This document shows positions 17,642-26,249 of a stretch of 61,832 bases of DNA, piece after piece. Within the stretch, counting starts at the first letter, position 1, and the number at the start of each line of letters is the position of its first letter. Source of the DNA: JANXLS01 sp038227045 (GTDB lineage: Bacteria > Planctomycetota > SZUA-567 > H5-PLA8); assembly GCA_038227045.1 (NCBI GenBank), contig JBBRQD010000021.1, forward strand, positions 1 to 61,832, given 5' to 3'. The position numbers were made by a program, and so were the translations under genes. The notes under the pieces are model-generated. The model saw only the letters and a program-made list of their open reading frames with translations, ran no database searches and had not been told where the DNA came from.

Positions 17642-18070
17642 TTAGGTTTTCTTCGGCTTCTTTTTCTTGAAGGACTTTTCGATCTCTTCGGCGCAGGCCG
17701 TCAAATTGAAGATGAGACCCTCGAAGGCATCGAAGGTGAGTCCGCCGATGAAGATCGCCATGGACAACTCGTAGCGTTTCTCCACGGCGCTGACCGCGAC
17801 GCAGTGGTCCCAGCAAATTTGCAGCGTTTCCTGAAAGAGCTCGACGGCGTCGTCGAAGCGCGCTTCGGGCATTTCGCCGGTGCGGGTGGTGATGCAGACG
17901 AGGTCGTTGTTCTCGTCAACCCAGGCGAGCGCGTCAAACGGACGACCGCTCGAACTGAACAAAACCCGCGACTCCTCCGCGACCTGGATGCTGACGGCGG
18001 GCTGCTCGAGAGCCCGGCAGTAGTCGCAGATTTTTTCGAGAAAGTATTTTCGTTCGAGTTCGTAATCCAT
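17642..18070 (-). CDS. YbjN-like hypothetical protein
   Basis: A 142-residue acidic protein with a Lys-rich end (EKSFKKKKPKKT). The body (VSIQVAEESRVLF, DALAWVDENNDLVCITTRTG, LFQETLQICWDHCVA) has the alternating alpha/beta look of YbjN or secretion-chaperone folds, but the match is weak. It has no signal peptide. The ATG at 18070 is preferred to a TTG at 18109. It precedes recJ on the same strand with a REPIN-like element in the 138-base gap, so it may be separately expressed. Confidence 0.6.
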   Translation of the reverse strand: MDYELERKYFLEKICDYCRALEQPAVSIQVAEESRVLFSSSGRPFDALAWVDENNDLVCITTRTGEMPEARFDDAVELFQETLQICWDHCVAVSAVEKRYELSMAIFIGGLTFDAFEGLIFNLTACAEEIEKSFKKKKPKKT

Positions 18071-18263
18071 AATTTTCGACAAGGATAAACGTTCAGCCGC
18101 GATATTCAATTGCGTCCGCCGCGGGAATTGCCTCGGGGCGAACTTAATTCATATTCCACATTCATTCACAAACCTTTGAATTTCCAGTACACTCTACAGA
18201 CAGACTGACTACACTATTACGCTCTTATTGAATTCTAGGACGGGTGCGGGAAGAGGTCGATTC

Positions 18264-21047
18264 ATGGATGTAAACAAACGGATAGCGGCAACGCTTAAAT
18301 TGGAACTCAGCCAGGTCGAGGCTACGGCGGCATTGTTTAAAGAAGGGGCGTCGATTTCCTTCCTGGCGCGCTATCGCCGCGATCGAACCGGCGGGCTCGA
18401 CGAAGCCGCGCTTTCCAAAGTGAAGGAAAAGCTGGACGAGTTCAGCGACGACGAGAGCCGCCGCGAAACGGCGTTGAAGTCGATCCGGGACGGCGGCAAG
18501 CTCACGCCCGAGTTGGAAGAGAAGATTCTGAAGGCGGGGTCGCGCGACGAATTGGAGGATCTCTACATGGCCTTCCGCTCCCGCCGCCGCACGCGCTCCA
18601 ACGCGGCCAAGCATAAAGGCCTCGAACCGCTCGCCGAGATTGTGTTTAAACAAGAGACCGGCACGGCTACGCCAGACGAAGTCGTCAAACCGTTTCTCTG
18701 CGAAGAAAAAGGCGTAAAGGAAGTCCAGGACGCGCTCTCCGGCGCGCGCGATATCCTTGCCGAAAACATCGCCGAAGAGCCCGCGTGCCGCAAAATTGCG
18801 CGCGACCTCCTTATTAATGAGGGCAAGGTCGCCACGAAAGCTCGCGAAGGAATCGATCTGTCGAAGGGCAAGTACGCGGGCTTCGCGCAATATTCCGAAG
18901 CCATCGCAAAAGTGCCGGGTCATCGCCTGCTGTCGGCGATGCGCGGCGCGACCGAGAAGCAGCTTTATCTTTCGCTCGAAGCGCCCAAAGAAAAAGTGCT
19001 CACGGAACTCAAAGCCAAAGTCATCACGAATCCCGACGCGCCACTGAAAGCGGAACTGGCGCTCGCGGTCGAAGAATGTTACGAGCGCTTGCTCGGCCCG
19101 GCGCTGGACAACGATTTGCGCCTGGAGTTGAAGCGCAACGCGGAGAACGAAGCCATCGACGTTTTTGCCAAAAATCTGCGCGCGATTCTGCTGCAAGCGC
19201 CGTTCGGCCCGAAGCCGGTGCTGGCGATTGGGCCGGCAATGAAAGCGCCGTGGAAAATCGCGGTGATAGGCGCGGATGGAAAAGTGATTGTTCACACGAC
19301 ACTTCAGCCGAATAAGGATGAAGACGAAAAGAAAAAAACCGCCGACGAAGTGGCGAAGCTGGTCAAGGAACACGCGGTCGCGGCGGTGGCCATCGTCAAC
19401 GGATCCGGCTCGAAAGAGGCCGACATTCTCGTGCGCGACGCACTGAAGGCGGCGGAGATTAAAGATGTGCCGCGCGTTCCGATTCACGAAGGCGCATCGT
19501 CCGCTTACGCGGCCACGGCGCACGCGCGGGAAGAATTACCCGACACCGACAACGCCATGCGCACGTCGGTTTCGACGGGCCGCCGGTTGCAGGATCCGCT
19601 CGCGGAAATCTTGAAGCTCGATTTGAAGACGATCCCGCTCGGCCAGTTCCAGCACGATGTCGATCAGGCCGCGTTGCAGCGCAAACTCGAAGAGACCGCG
19701 CGCTCGGTCGTGGGGCAGGTCGGCGCGAACGTCAATGCCGCGAGTGAAGCGGTGTTGCGTTATGTTCCCGGGTTGAACTCTGAATTGGCGAAGGCCATTG
19801 TGGCGGTCCGCAAAGAGAAGGGACCGTTCAAGACGCGCGAAGACTTGAAGACGGTGCCGGGAATCGACGCGAAGATCTTCGAGCATTGCGCGGGATTTTT
19901 GCGCGTGCCGGAGTCGGAACAGTTGCTCGATAAGACGGCGATTCACCCTGAAAAATATTCCGCGGTGGAGGCGCTCGCGGTCGCAGCCAGTGCGACGCTG
20001 AAAGACCTTGCAGGCAATGCCGAAGCGCTCGGCAAGCTCAGCGCGGCTGGTGTCGCCGGATGCGAATCGTTGACCCCAGCCTGCTTGAAAGCGATCGCAG
20101 CGGAGTTGACCGCACCGGGGTGCGACGCGCGCGGCAGTTTCGTTCCGCCTCAATTCAACGAAGACGTCCAGGACCTTCGCGATCTGAAGGAAGGCATGGT
20201 ACTGAATGGCGTCGTTACGAATCTCGCGCAGTTCGGCGCGTTCATCGACGTGGGCGTGCACCAGGACGGATTGGTCCATATTTCGGCGATCACGCATAAA
20301 TTCATTCGTGATCCATCCGAAGCACTCACGGTCGGCCAGCATGTCAAAGTGAAAGTGCTTTCGGTCGATTCGGAGAAGAAGCGCATCAGTTTGTCGATCA
20401 AAGCGCTCGAAGAAATGCCCCGCCGCCAGCCGCGCCCGGCGCGCGCCCCTCGTGAAGGTGCGCCGCCACGCGAAGGCGCGCATGGTCAGGCCACGGGCGC
20501 CGAAGGCGTAGCGCGCCCGCAGCAAAATCGTCCGCCACGGCGTTTCGACCGTCCGCGCGGACCGAGGCCCGAAGGACGTCCGCAGCCGGCTCAGGCGGGT
20601 GCCGCTCCGCAGGGCAGCCCACCGGTCGGCGTCGCGACTCCGGCTCGGGGATTGGTTGCTGCTCCTACTCAAGCGCAAGGCACCCCGAGCGGAGAACGTC
20701 CGCCCCGGCAGGACGGCGGACGCGGGCGATTTGGCGGCGGCGATCGGCGAGGCGCTCCGGGCAGTGGACCGGGCGGATCGGGTGGTCCCGGAGGACCGAG
20801 ACCGCACGGCGGCGGCGACCGCGGAGGTTCCGGAGATCGTTTTGCGCCGAAGAAACCCGAGCCGGGGAAGCCCGATTACTCGAAGTTCTTCGTCAAAGGT
20901 AAGCGCAAAGAAAAAGAAAAACGCGGAGAGCGTGCCGACGCTTCGGCGGCCTCGCGCGACGAAGTGCGCGAAGTGATGCGCCAGCAGAGCACGGGTGGAA
21001 TCTCGCTGGCCGATTTGCTCAAACAGGCGGGCGTTAAGGAAGAGTAG
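18264..21047 (+). CDS. tex: Tex-family S1 RNA-binding protein with long RG/P-rich tail
   Basis: A 927-residue transcription accessory protein. The Tex N-terminus carries GASISFLARYRRD and LDEAAL; a YqgF-like domain, GQFQHDVDQ and the helix-hairpin-helix segment (VPGLNSELAKAIVAVR; VPGIDAKIFEHC) follow, then an S1 domain at about 641-715 (VVTNLAQFGAFIDVGVHQ, GLVHISAIT). The known family ends shortly after S1 at about 720-780 residues. Here about 210 extra residues rich in Arg, Gly and Pro follow, with a short conserved helix (GGISLADLLKQAG) at the end. The tail probably adds RNA binding or disorder. AGAGG precedes the chosen ATG. A strong terminator follows. Confidence 0.94.
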   Translation: MDVNKRIAATLKLELSQVEATAALFKEGASISFLARYRRDRTGGLDEAALSKVKEKLDEFSDDESRRETALKSIRDGGKLTPELEEKILKAGSRDELEDLYMAFRSRRRTRSNAAKHKGLEPLAEIVFKQETGTATPDEVVKPFLCEEKGVKEVQDALSGARDILAENIAEEPACRKIARDLLINEGKVATKAREGIDLSKGKYAGFAQYSEAIAKVPGHRLLSAMRGATEKQLYLSLEAPKEKVLTELKAKVITNPDAPLKAELALAVEECYERLLGPALDNDLRLELKRNAENEAIDVFAKNLRAILLQAPFGPKPVLAIGPAMKAPWKIAVIGADGKVIVHTTLQPNKDEDEKKKTADEVAKLVKEHAVAAVAIVNGSGSKEADILVRDALKAAEIKDVPRVPIHEGASSAYAATAHAREELPDTDNAMRTSVSTGRRLQDPLAEILKLDLKTIPLGQFQHDVDQAALQRKLEETARSVVGQVGANVNAASEAVLRYVPGLNSELAKAIVAVRKEKGPFKTREDLKTVPGIDAKIFEHCAGFLRVPESEQLLDKTAIHPEKYSAVEALAVAASATLKDLAGNAEALGKLSAAGVAGCESLTPACLKAIAAELTAPGCDARGSFVPPQFNEDVQDLRDLKEGMVLNGVVTNLAQFGAFIDVGVHQDGLVHISAITHKFIRDPSEALTVGQHVKVKVLSVDSEKKRISLSIKALEEMPRRQPRPARAPREGAPPREGAHGQATGAEGVARPQQNRPPRRFDRPRGPRPEGRPQPAQAGAAPQGSPPVGVATPARGLVAAPTQAQGTPSGERPPRQDGGRGRFGGGDRRGAPGSGPGGSGGPGGPRPHGGGDRGGSGDRFAPKKPEPGKPDYSKFFVKGKRKEKEKRGERADASAASRDEVREVMRQQSTGGISLADLLKQAGVKEE

Positions 21048-21093
21048 TTTTTTTTCTCTCGCGAAGGCGCGAAGACGCAAAGAAATATTTTTC

Positions 21094-21126
21094 AAAAAAA
21101 GCGGCCTTGGTTAGGCCGCTTTTTTT
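21094..21126. terminator. Bidirectional rho-independent terminator
   Basis: AAAAAAAGCGGCC and GGCCGCTTTTTTT pair around a seven-base loop. The T-run exists on both strands. It ends the tex transcript. Confidence 0.9.
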
Positions 21127-21152
21127 GATCACAACAGAAGAGAGACGCCAAG

Positions 21153-21734
21153 ATGAACGAAGCCTCTCAAAAACGCCTAAGCCACGCGCTGGAAATGGCG
21201 GTGCGGCTGCATGCGAATCAACTCCGCAAGGGCTCAAGCATCCCGTACGTCGCGCATCTGCTCTCCGTGGCGGGCATCGCGATGGAGTATGGGGCGAATG
21301 AAGACGAAACCATCGCCGCGCTTTTGCATGACGCGGTCGAAGACGCCGGCGGGAAGCCGACGCTTGAATTAATTCGCACCGAATTTGGCGACAATGTCGC
21401 GGAGATTGTGGACGGCTGCACCGATGCCGACGTGATTCCGAAGCCGCCGTGGAAGGAACGGAAGCTGAAGTACATCGCGCATCTTGTACACGCGAGCGCG
21501 CCGGTCCGGCTCGTCTGCGCGTCGGACAAATTGCATAACGCGCGGTCGGTGTTGAGCGAACTCCGGAAAAGCAATGGCGCGGAAGTGTGGAGCAAATTCA
21601 AGGGCGGGCGCGACGGGACGCTTTGGTATTACCGCGCCGTGCTGACCGAATTGTTGAAACACGAACGCAGTCCACTGAACGAGGAACTCGAACGCGTAGT
21701 GGGTGAACTGGAGCGGCTCGCGGCGCTGAAATAA
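21153..21734 (+). CDS. HD-domain hydrolase, small ppGpp-hydrolase-like
   Basis: The 193-residue protein is a stand-alone HD phosphohydrolase. Metal ligands are His35 (PYVAHLLSVA), His59-Asp60 (LLHDAVEDAG) and the later Asp in CASDKLHN. The arrangement H...HD...ED...D and the small size resemble the SpoT hydrolase domain and Mesh1-type alarmone hydrolases. The substrate is therefore perhaps (p)ppGpp or NADPH, but it is not proven. No synthetase domain is attached. It begins 26 bases after the tex terminator and is a separate unit. Its stop lies seven bases from the convergent argS end. Confidence 0.85.
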   Translation: MNEASQKRLSHALEMAVRLHANQLRKGSSIPYVAHLLSVAGIAMEYGANEDETIAALLHDAVEDAGGKPTLELIRTEFGDNVAEIVDGCTDADVIPKPPWKERKLKYIAHLVHASAPVRLVCASDKLHNARSVLSELRKSNGAEVWSKFKGGRDGTLWYYRAVLTELLKHERSPLNEELERVVGELERLAALK

Positions 21735-21741
21735 ACGCAGC

Positions 21742-23658
21742 CTACATCTCGTCCGGCGCCGCGACTCCGAGCAATCCCAGCCCGCGCGCCATGACCGTCC
21801 GAACCGCGTCGACGAGCACCACTCGCGCGTGGCGCAAATCCGGTGCGGAATCCAGCACGCGATGCTTGTTTAAAAAATTTCCGAATGTGCTCGCCAAGTC
21901 GAGCAGGTATGTGGCGATCAGCGACGGTTCGTTGGCTTCGGCCGCTTGAAGAATCGCGTTGGGATAGCCTTCGAGCACTTTGCAGACGGCGGTTTCTTCG
22001 GGTTCGATCAGTAGTGATAAATCTAGCGGGCGTTGCGCGAGACCCGGACCGTTTGCGTCGCGGCATTTGCGCAGAATGCCGCAGCAGCGCGCGTGCGTGT
22101 ATTGCAGATACGGGCCCGTGTCGCCTGCGGGATCGGTGGCCTGCGCCCAGTCGAAGACGAAATTGCTTGCGCGGCGGCGCGCCTGCACCCAGAAGACGAT
22201 TGCGCCCACGCCCACCGCTTCGGCGACGCGCGATTTCTTCTCCTCGCTCAATTCCGGATTTTTGGCAACGACGATCTCGCGCACTTTCGCGACCATTCGG
22301 TCGAGCAGATCGCCGAGCGGGATCATCTGCCCGCCGCGCGTGGTCATGGCCATGACCTGGTCGCCCTCGCGAATCTGCATCAAGCCGAACGCGACGTGCA
22401 CGCAGTCTTTGCTCCAGTCGTGGCCCATCTTCGCGACGGCTTTGAAGAGGTTCTGAAAATGGCCACTTTGCCGCACGTCGACGACGTAAAGATTCTTGTG
22501 AAAATCGTACGCCGATTTTCGGTACAGCGCGGCGGCGAGATCGCGCGTTCCATAGATTGTCGCCTCATCGCTCTTACGCAAAATAAACGGCGGCTTCGGT
22601 TCCTTCGGTTTCTGGCCCGCCTTCGCCGGGGCATTGGGCGGCGGCGGATCGTCCATCGGAATCACCAGCGCGCCTTCGCTTTCGATGGCGACGCCGGATG
22701 CTTTCAAATCGGCGAGCAGCGGTTTGAGCATGGGTTCGTAGAAGCCCTCGCCGGCATCGGATTCGAATTTTACGCCCAGGCGGTCATACGATTTCTGCAA
22801 GACTTGGAGCGTGACGGTGCGAAACAATTCCCAGAGTTTCTTCAATTCGGGATCGCCGTCTTCGAGTTTTTTGAATAGCGCCCGCGCTTTCTTGTCGCGC
22901 GCATCAGCCTCCGCTTTGGCCGCATCGAGCCGCGCCTTGATTTCAGTGCGCTTGTCGGGATCGGTCTGCACACCGTTGCTATTTAATTCAGCTTCGAGCA
23001 CCGCAACTTGCTTGCCGCACGAATTGATCTCGACGTACAGCTCGCAAAGATAATCCAGGCCGCGTTCGCGCAATTGCTTCTCGCGTTCGATTGGATCGGC
23101 GCGTCGCCAGGCCAGAAATTGAAAGCCGCATTGCACGCCCCAATCGCCGAGATGATTTACCCCGACGACGGTGTAGCCCAGTGCGCGATAGATGCGCGCC
23201 AGCGATGCGCCGAGAATCGTGCTCATGAGATGGCCGACGTGAAACGGCTTGGCGATATTCGGTCCGGAATAATCGATGACGATCGTTTTGCCGCCGCCGA
23301 TCGCCGCGGTGCCGTACAGCGGAAGATCGCCGAGCGGATCGTGGATCGGCTCCAGAATCGATTTGCAGAGCGCGCCGTGAAAAACGAAGAGATTCAAAAA
23401 CGCGCCGGCGCAATCGATCTTGCCGACGATTTTTTCAAGCGCCGGATCCACGCGCAGCGCGGCGGCCAATTTCTCGCACGCAGCGTTAGGCGCGAGCTTG
23501 TTTTGCTTGGCGTACGCGAAACACGGAAACGCGTAGTCGCCCATATTTGCGTTGGGCGGGCGGCTCAATTGTCCGGCGGCGGTTTCGCTGTCGAGGCCTG
23601 TGGCATTGGCCAGCGCGGCGACAATGGCGGCGCAGGCGGGGTGGGTGGCTGTTTTCAT
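21742..23658 (-). CDS. argS: Arginyl-tRNA synthetase
   Basis: A 638-residue class I synthetase. Residues 1-95 form the ArgRS N-terminal tRNA-binding domain; HVGH at about 140-143 is the HIGH signature; the KMSKS-equivalent reads AMTTRGGQMIPLGDLLDRM near 437, as is usual for ArgRS. The C-terminal DALR anticodon-binding domain contains QYTHARCC. A Pro/Lys-rich insert (DDPPPPNAPAKAGQKPKEP, about 325-345) interrupts the catalytic domain. It starts eight bases after the heptosyltransferase stop, so the two genes form an operon. The longer open frame upstream overlaps that gene and is not the real start. Confidence 0.97.
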   Translation of the reverse strand: MKTATHPACAAIVAALANATGLDSETAAGQLSRPPNANMGDYAFPCFAYAKQNKLAPNAACEKLAAALRVDPALEKIVGKIDCAGAFLNLFVFHGALCKSILEPIHDPLGDLPLYGTAAIGGGKTIVIDYSGPNIAKPFHVGHLMSTILGASLARIYRALGYTVVGVNHLGDWGVQCGFQFLAWRRADPIEREKQLRERGLDYLCELYVEINSCGKQVAVLEAELNSNGVQTDPDKRTEIKARLDAAKAEADARDKKARALFKKLEDGDPELKKLWELFRTVTLQVLQKSYDRLGVKFESDAGEGFYEPMLKPLLADLKASGVAIESEGALVIPMDDPPPPNAPAKAGQKPKEPKPPFILRKSDEATIYGTRDLAAALYRKSAYDFHKNLYVVDVRQSGHFQNLFKAVAKMGHDWSKDCVHVAFGLMQIREGDQVMAMTTRGGQMIPLGDLLDRMVAKVREIVVAKNPELSEEKKSRVAEAVGVGAIVFWVQARRRASNFVFDWAQATDPAGDTGPYLQYTHARCCGILRKCRDANGPGLAQRPLDLSLLIEPEETAVCKVLEGYPNAILQAAEANEPSLIATYLLDLASTFGNFLNKHRVLDSAPDLRHARVVLVDAVRTVMARGLGLLGVAAPDEM

Positions 23659-23666
23659 GCCATGGA

Positions 23667-24731
23667 CTATAGCGCGATGGGAACGAGATTTCCAGAACCC
23701 GGCGCCAGCGCCCCCAGTTCCGCCAGCGCCCCCGCCACTTCTTCCGGCGAAATCATTTTTAGACAATCGTAATGCCCGAACTTGCACGTCCTTTTCAGGC
23801 ACGGGCTGCATTCGATTTGTTTGTACAGAATTTTTGTTTTCGGTCCGAGCGGGCCGGTTCGGTCGGCGCGCGTGCTGCCGTAAATTCCAACCGTCGGTTT
23901 TCCCAATGCGCCCGAGACGTGCATCGATCCCGAATCGTTTCCCGCGAAACCCGCGCATAGCGAGAGCAGCGCGAGCGCTTCGCCGACGCTTGTCTCGCCC
24001 GCGACTTGGATCGCACCGCTCTTGGATTTTGAAATGACGTCTTCCGACCTTTGCCGCTCGTTCGGCGCACCGACCAGAACGCATTCCGCGCCGTGCTTTT
24101 CGGCGAGCAGATCGATCAGCCGCGCGTAATAATCCGCCGGCCATTCCTTCGCCGGGCCGTATGCCGCCGCGACGGCCATCCCGATCAGCGGTTTGTCCGG
24201 GCGCTTCCGTCGGGCGCTTAAAAATTCGCGCATCTTCGCTACGTTCGCAGCGCTCACGTCCGGCGTGAAATCGTCTGGCGAACCGTCGATCCGGATTGTT
24301 TCTTTGAGCATTTCAAGGTAGTAGTGGACTTGATGGGCTTCGAGAATTTTCGGCGACGGGCGGATTTTGTGCGTGAGCAGAAAGCCGCGCGCGTCGCGGG
24401 AAAATCCGGCTCGCGCGGGAATGCCGGCCCAGGCGGGCCAGGCGGCGGAGTCGAAACTGTTGGGGAACAAAACGGCGAGATCGAATTTTCGCACCTTCAA
24501 TTCTGTCACGATGTCGCGGCGGTCGCGCAGGCCGTTCACGACGCCTTTGCGAACTTTGAACGGAATCACTTCGTCGATCCAGGCCGCGCCGTCGAAGAAA
24601 CTGGCCAGCTCTTTTTTAATCAGCACCGACACGCGCGCTTTCGGAAACGCCTTTCGCACCGCGCGCAATGCCGGCAGGCTCATCACGATGTCGCCGAGCC
24701 AGTTCACTTCTCTGACGAGAATTCGGTCCAT
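23667..24731 (-). CDS. ADP-heptose:LPS heptosyltransferase-like (GT9)
   Basis: A 354-residue GT9 glycosyltransferase of the WaaF type. The N-terminus reads MDRILVREVNWLGDIVMSLPALRAVRKAFP, the classical acceptor-side signature with Asp after LG. The C-terminal half has AVAAAYGPAKEWP (donor-binding) and GNDSGSMHVSGALGKPTVGIYG. It transfers heptose or a related sugar to lipid A core at the cytosolic face of the inner membrane, which implies a Gram-negative envelope. Cysteines near the end (ECSPCLKRTCKFGHYDCL) are seen in many WaaF proteins. It heads an operon with argS, an accidental-looking pairing. Confidence 0.9.
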   Translation of the reverse strand: MDRILVREVNWLGDIVMSLPALRAVRKAFPKARVSVLIKKELASFFDGAAWIDEVIPFKVRKGVVNGLRDRRDIVTELKVRKFDLAVLFPNSFDSAAWPAWAGIPARAGFSRDARGFLLTHKIRPSPKILEAHQVHYYLEMLKETIRIDGSPDDFTPDVSAANVAKMREFLSARRKRPDKPLIGMAVAAAYGPAKEWPADYYARLIDLLAEKHGAECVLVGAPNERQRSEDVISKSKSGAIQVAGETSVGEALALLSLCAGFAGNDSGSMHVSGALGKPTVGIYGSTRADRTGPLGPKTKILYKQIECSPCLKRTCKFGHYDCLKMISPEEVAGALAELGALAPGSGNLVPIAL

Positions 24732-24769
24732 AAGTCTGATCGATTATGCAACAAACGCTTGAAAAAAGA

Positions 24770-24796
24770 AGCGGCGAGTGATCTTCACTCGCCGCT
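24770..24796 (-). terminator. Rho-independent terminator
   Basis: A perfect 12-bp stem AGCGGCGAGTGA/TCACTCGCCGCT with a three-base loop is followed on the minus strand by CTTCTTTTTTC. It lies just after the stop of the FG-GAP protein and ends that transcript. Confidence 0.88.
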
Positions 24797-24824
24797 TTGG
24801 GTCGATTTTTTCACTCTTGAGCTC

Positions 24825-26081
24825 TTACTTCGCTGGTTTCGGCTGCGCCGCATCCCATTCTTCTTTGGTGGCGTCTTTTGTTTTGTGAATGAACACGAAT
24901 GTTCCGCGCTTGTTGCCGACGAGGATGTCCGGGAGTTTGTCGCCGTTTAGGTCGCCGACCATGACTTCCGTGCCCACGCCGGAATCGTCGTCGATTTTGT
25001 AGGGAATGAAATCGACTGTCTTGTCTGCGTTGCGCACGGTCTTGAACCAATACAGCACCGCTGGGCCTTGCGGCTCGGGATCGCCGTGCGAGCCGTGCGC
25101 CCAATGGCGTTTGCCGGTTACGATGTCTTTGATTCCATCGCCGTCCATATCCACCAGTTCAACGGCGTGCATCTGCGAGAATTTGATTCCATATTTGTTC
25201 TCTTCCGGCTTCGAACCCATGATCAGGTGCTTGGTGAACGTGATTTCGCCCTTGTCGTCTTTCTTTCCTTCGAACCACGCGAGACCCCAACCGTGCGCTT
25301 CGATGCTGCAGACGACATCGTTGACGCCGTCGCCGTTCACATCGTAAACGTGCATCTGCGAACCGCCGTTGCCGAAATTTGCTTTGTGGAATTTCCAGAC
25401 TTCGTCCTTGGACAAATCCGCCGGCTGTTCCCACCAGCCGTCTTTTTCGAGCAGGTCCATCTTGCCGTCGCCATTGACATCTCCGACTCCCAGCCCGTGC
25501 GTGAATTTTTGCCAGCCGCCCTTCGGCGAAATTTTGTGGAATGTCCACTTCTTCGCGGGATCCTTCCAATCGGCTTCGAAATAACCCAGGAATCCACCCG
25601 ACGAACCGATCACTTCCGGCTTGCCGTCACCGGTGATGTCCTGGAATGTCGGCGATTCGTTGTCGAGGGAATCGGCGATGATGTGGCGCACCCAGGGACC
25701 GTCCTTGCCCTTCGGATTTTCGTACCACGACGCGTCTTTTCCGGGAAAGCCGTAGATGATGATGTCGTCCCAGCCATCGCCATTGATATCGAACGTGAAC
25801 GCGAAGAAATTCTGCGAGTAGCTATTCTTGTCGAACGGCTTCGCGTCTTTGTCTTCGAAGAATTGATGCTTCACGGTGAAGTCGGGCCCTTCGTACCAGA
25901 ACGGCCCGCTGACGATGTCCATTTTGCCGTCGTGGTTGAAGTCGCCATACGCCGCGCCTTCCGCGAAGAACAGCTCGCTGACCACTTTCTTTTCAAATGT
26001 ATGCAACACCAGTTTGTCTTCCGCGCGCAAGGCGACGGCACTCAGGGTCAGGCAGGCGCACGCGATTCGAATTAAGGTCAT
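24825..26081 (-). CDS. Secreted FG-GAP/VCBS repeat beta-propeller protein
   Basis: The 418-residue protein starts with a signal peptide (MTLIRIACACLTLSAVALRA) after an AAAGGG ribosome site. Seven calcium-binding DxNxDxxxD-type loops are visible: GDFNHDGKMDIVSG, DINGDGWDDIIIYG, DITGDGKPEVIG, DVNGDGKMDLL, DVNGDGVNDVV, DMDGDGIKDIVTG and DLNGDKLPDILVG. That count fits a seven-bladed propeller. Paralogous proteins are abundant in PVC genomes; they are extracellular, of unknown ligand. No catalytic residues are recognised. It is a single-gene unit with its own terminator. Confidence 0.9.
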   Translation of the reverse strand: MTLIRIACACLTLSAVALRAEDKLVLHTFEKKVVSELFFAEGAAYGDFNHDGKMDIVSGPFWYEGPDFTVKHQFFEDKDAKPFDKNSYSQNFFAFTFDINGDGWDDIIIYGFPGKDASWYENPKGKDGPWVRHIIADSLDNESPTFQDITGDGKPEVIGSSGGFLGYFEADWKDPAKKWTFHKISPKGGWQKFTHGLGVGDVNGDGKMDLLEKDGWWEQPADLSKDEVWKFHKANFGNGGSQMHVYDVNGDGVNDVVCSIEAHGWGLAWFEGKKDDKGEITFTKHLIMGSKPEENKYGIKFSQMHAVELVDMDGDGIKDIVTGKRHWAHGSHGDPEPQGPAVLYWFKTVRNADKTVDFIPYKIDDDSGVGTEVMVGDLNGDKLPDILVGNKRGTFVFIHKTKDATKEEWDAAQPKPAK

Positions 26082-26170
26082 GTTTTCCCTTTGAGAATGG
26101 ATGGTTTTCGGCTTCACTACGACTACACCCGAAATGGCCGGGCGTAGGAATAATATTGGTGGCGATAAAT

Positions 26171-26243
26171 GTAGGGTGGATTTCCAATCCGCCTCGAATT
26201 GCATCGAATTCAAATGTTTGGGCGGATTGGAAATCCGCCCTGC
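26171..26243. repeat. REPIN-like inverted repeat pair (family E)
   Basis: Arms of 23 bases (26171-26193 and 26221-26243) pair with two mismatches across a 27-base loop. The left arm begins GTAG, then GGTGGATT-TCC-AATCCGCC, itself a palindrome. The element lies between the minus-strand anti-sigma gene end and the FG-GAP gene start. Confidence 0.88.
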
Positions 26244-26249
26244 GTCACT

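Noticed and set aside
18225..19523. 432-codon minus-strand frame opposite the start of tex
   Set aside because: It is antisense to conserved Tex N-terminal motifs and has no ribosome site or homology.
19536..21095. 519-codon open frame on the minus strand opposite tex
   Set aside because: It is antisense to a clear Tex gene. The high-GC, Arg/Gly/Pro-rich tail leaves few stops on the other strand, and the protein is Arg-rich low complexity without homology.
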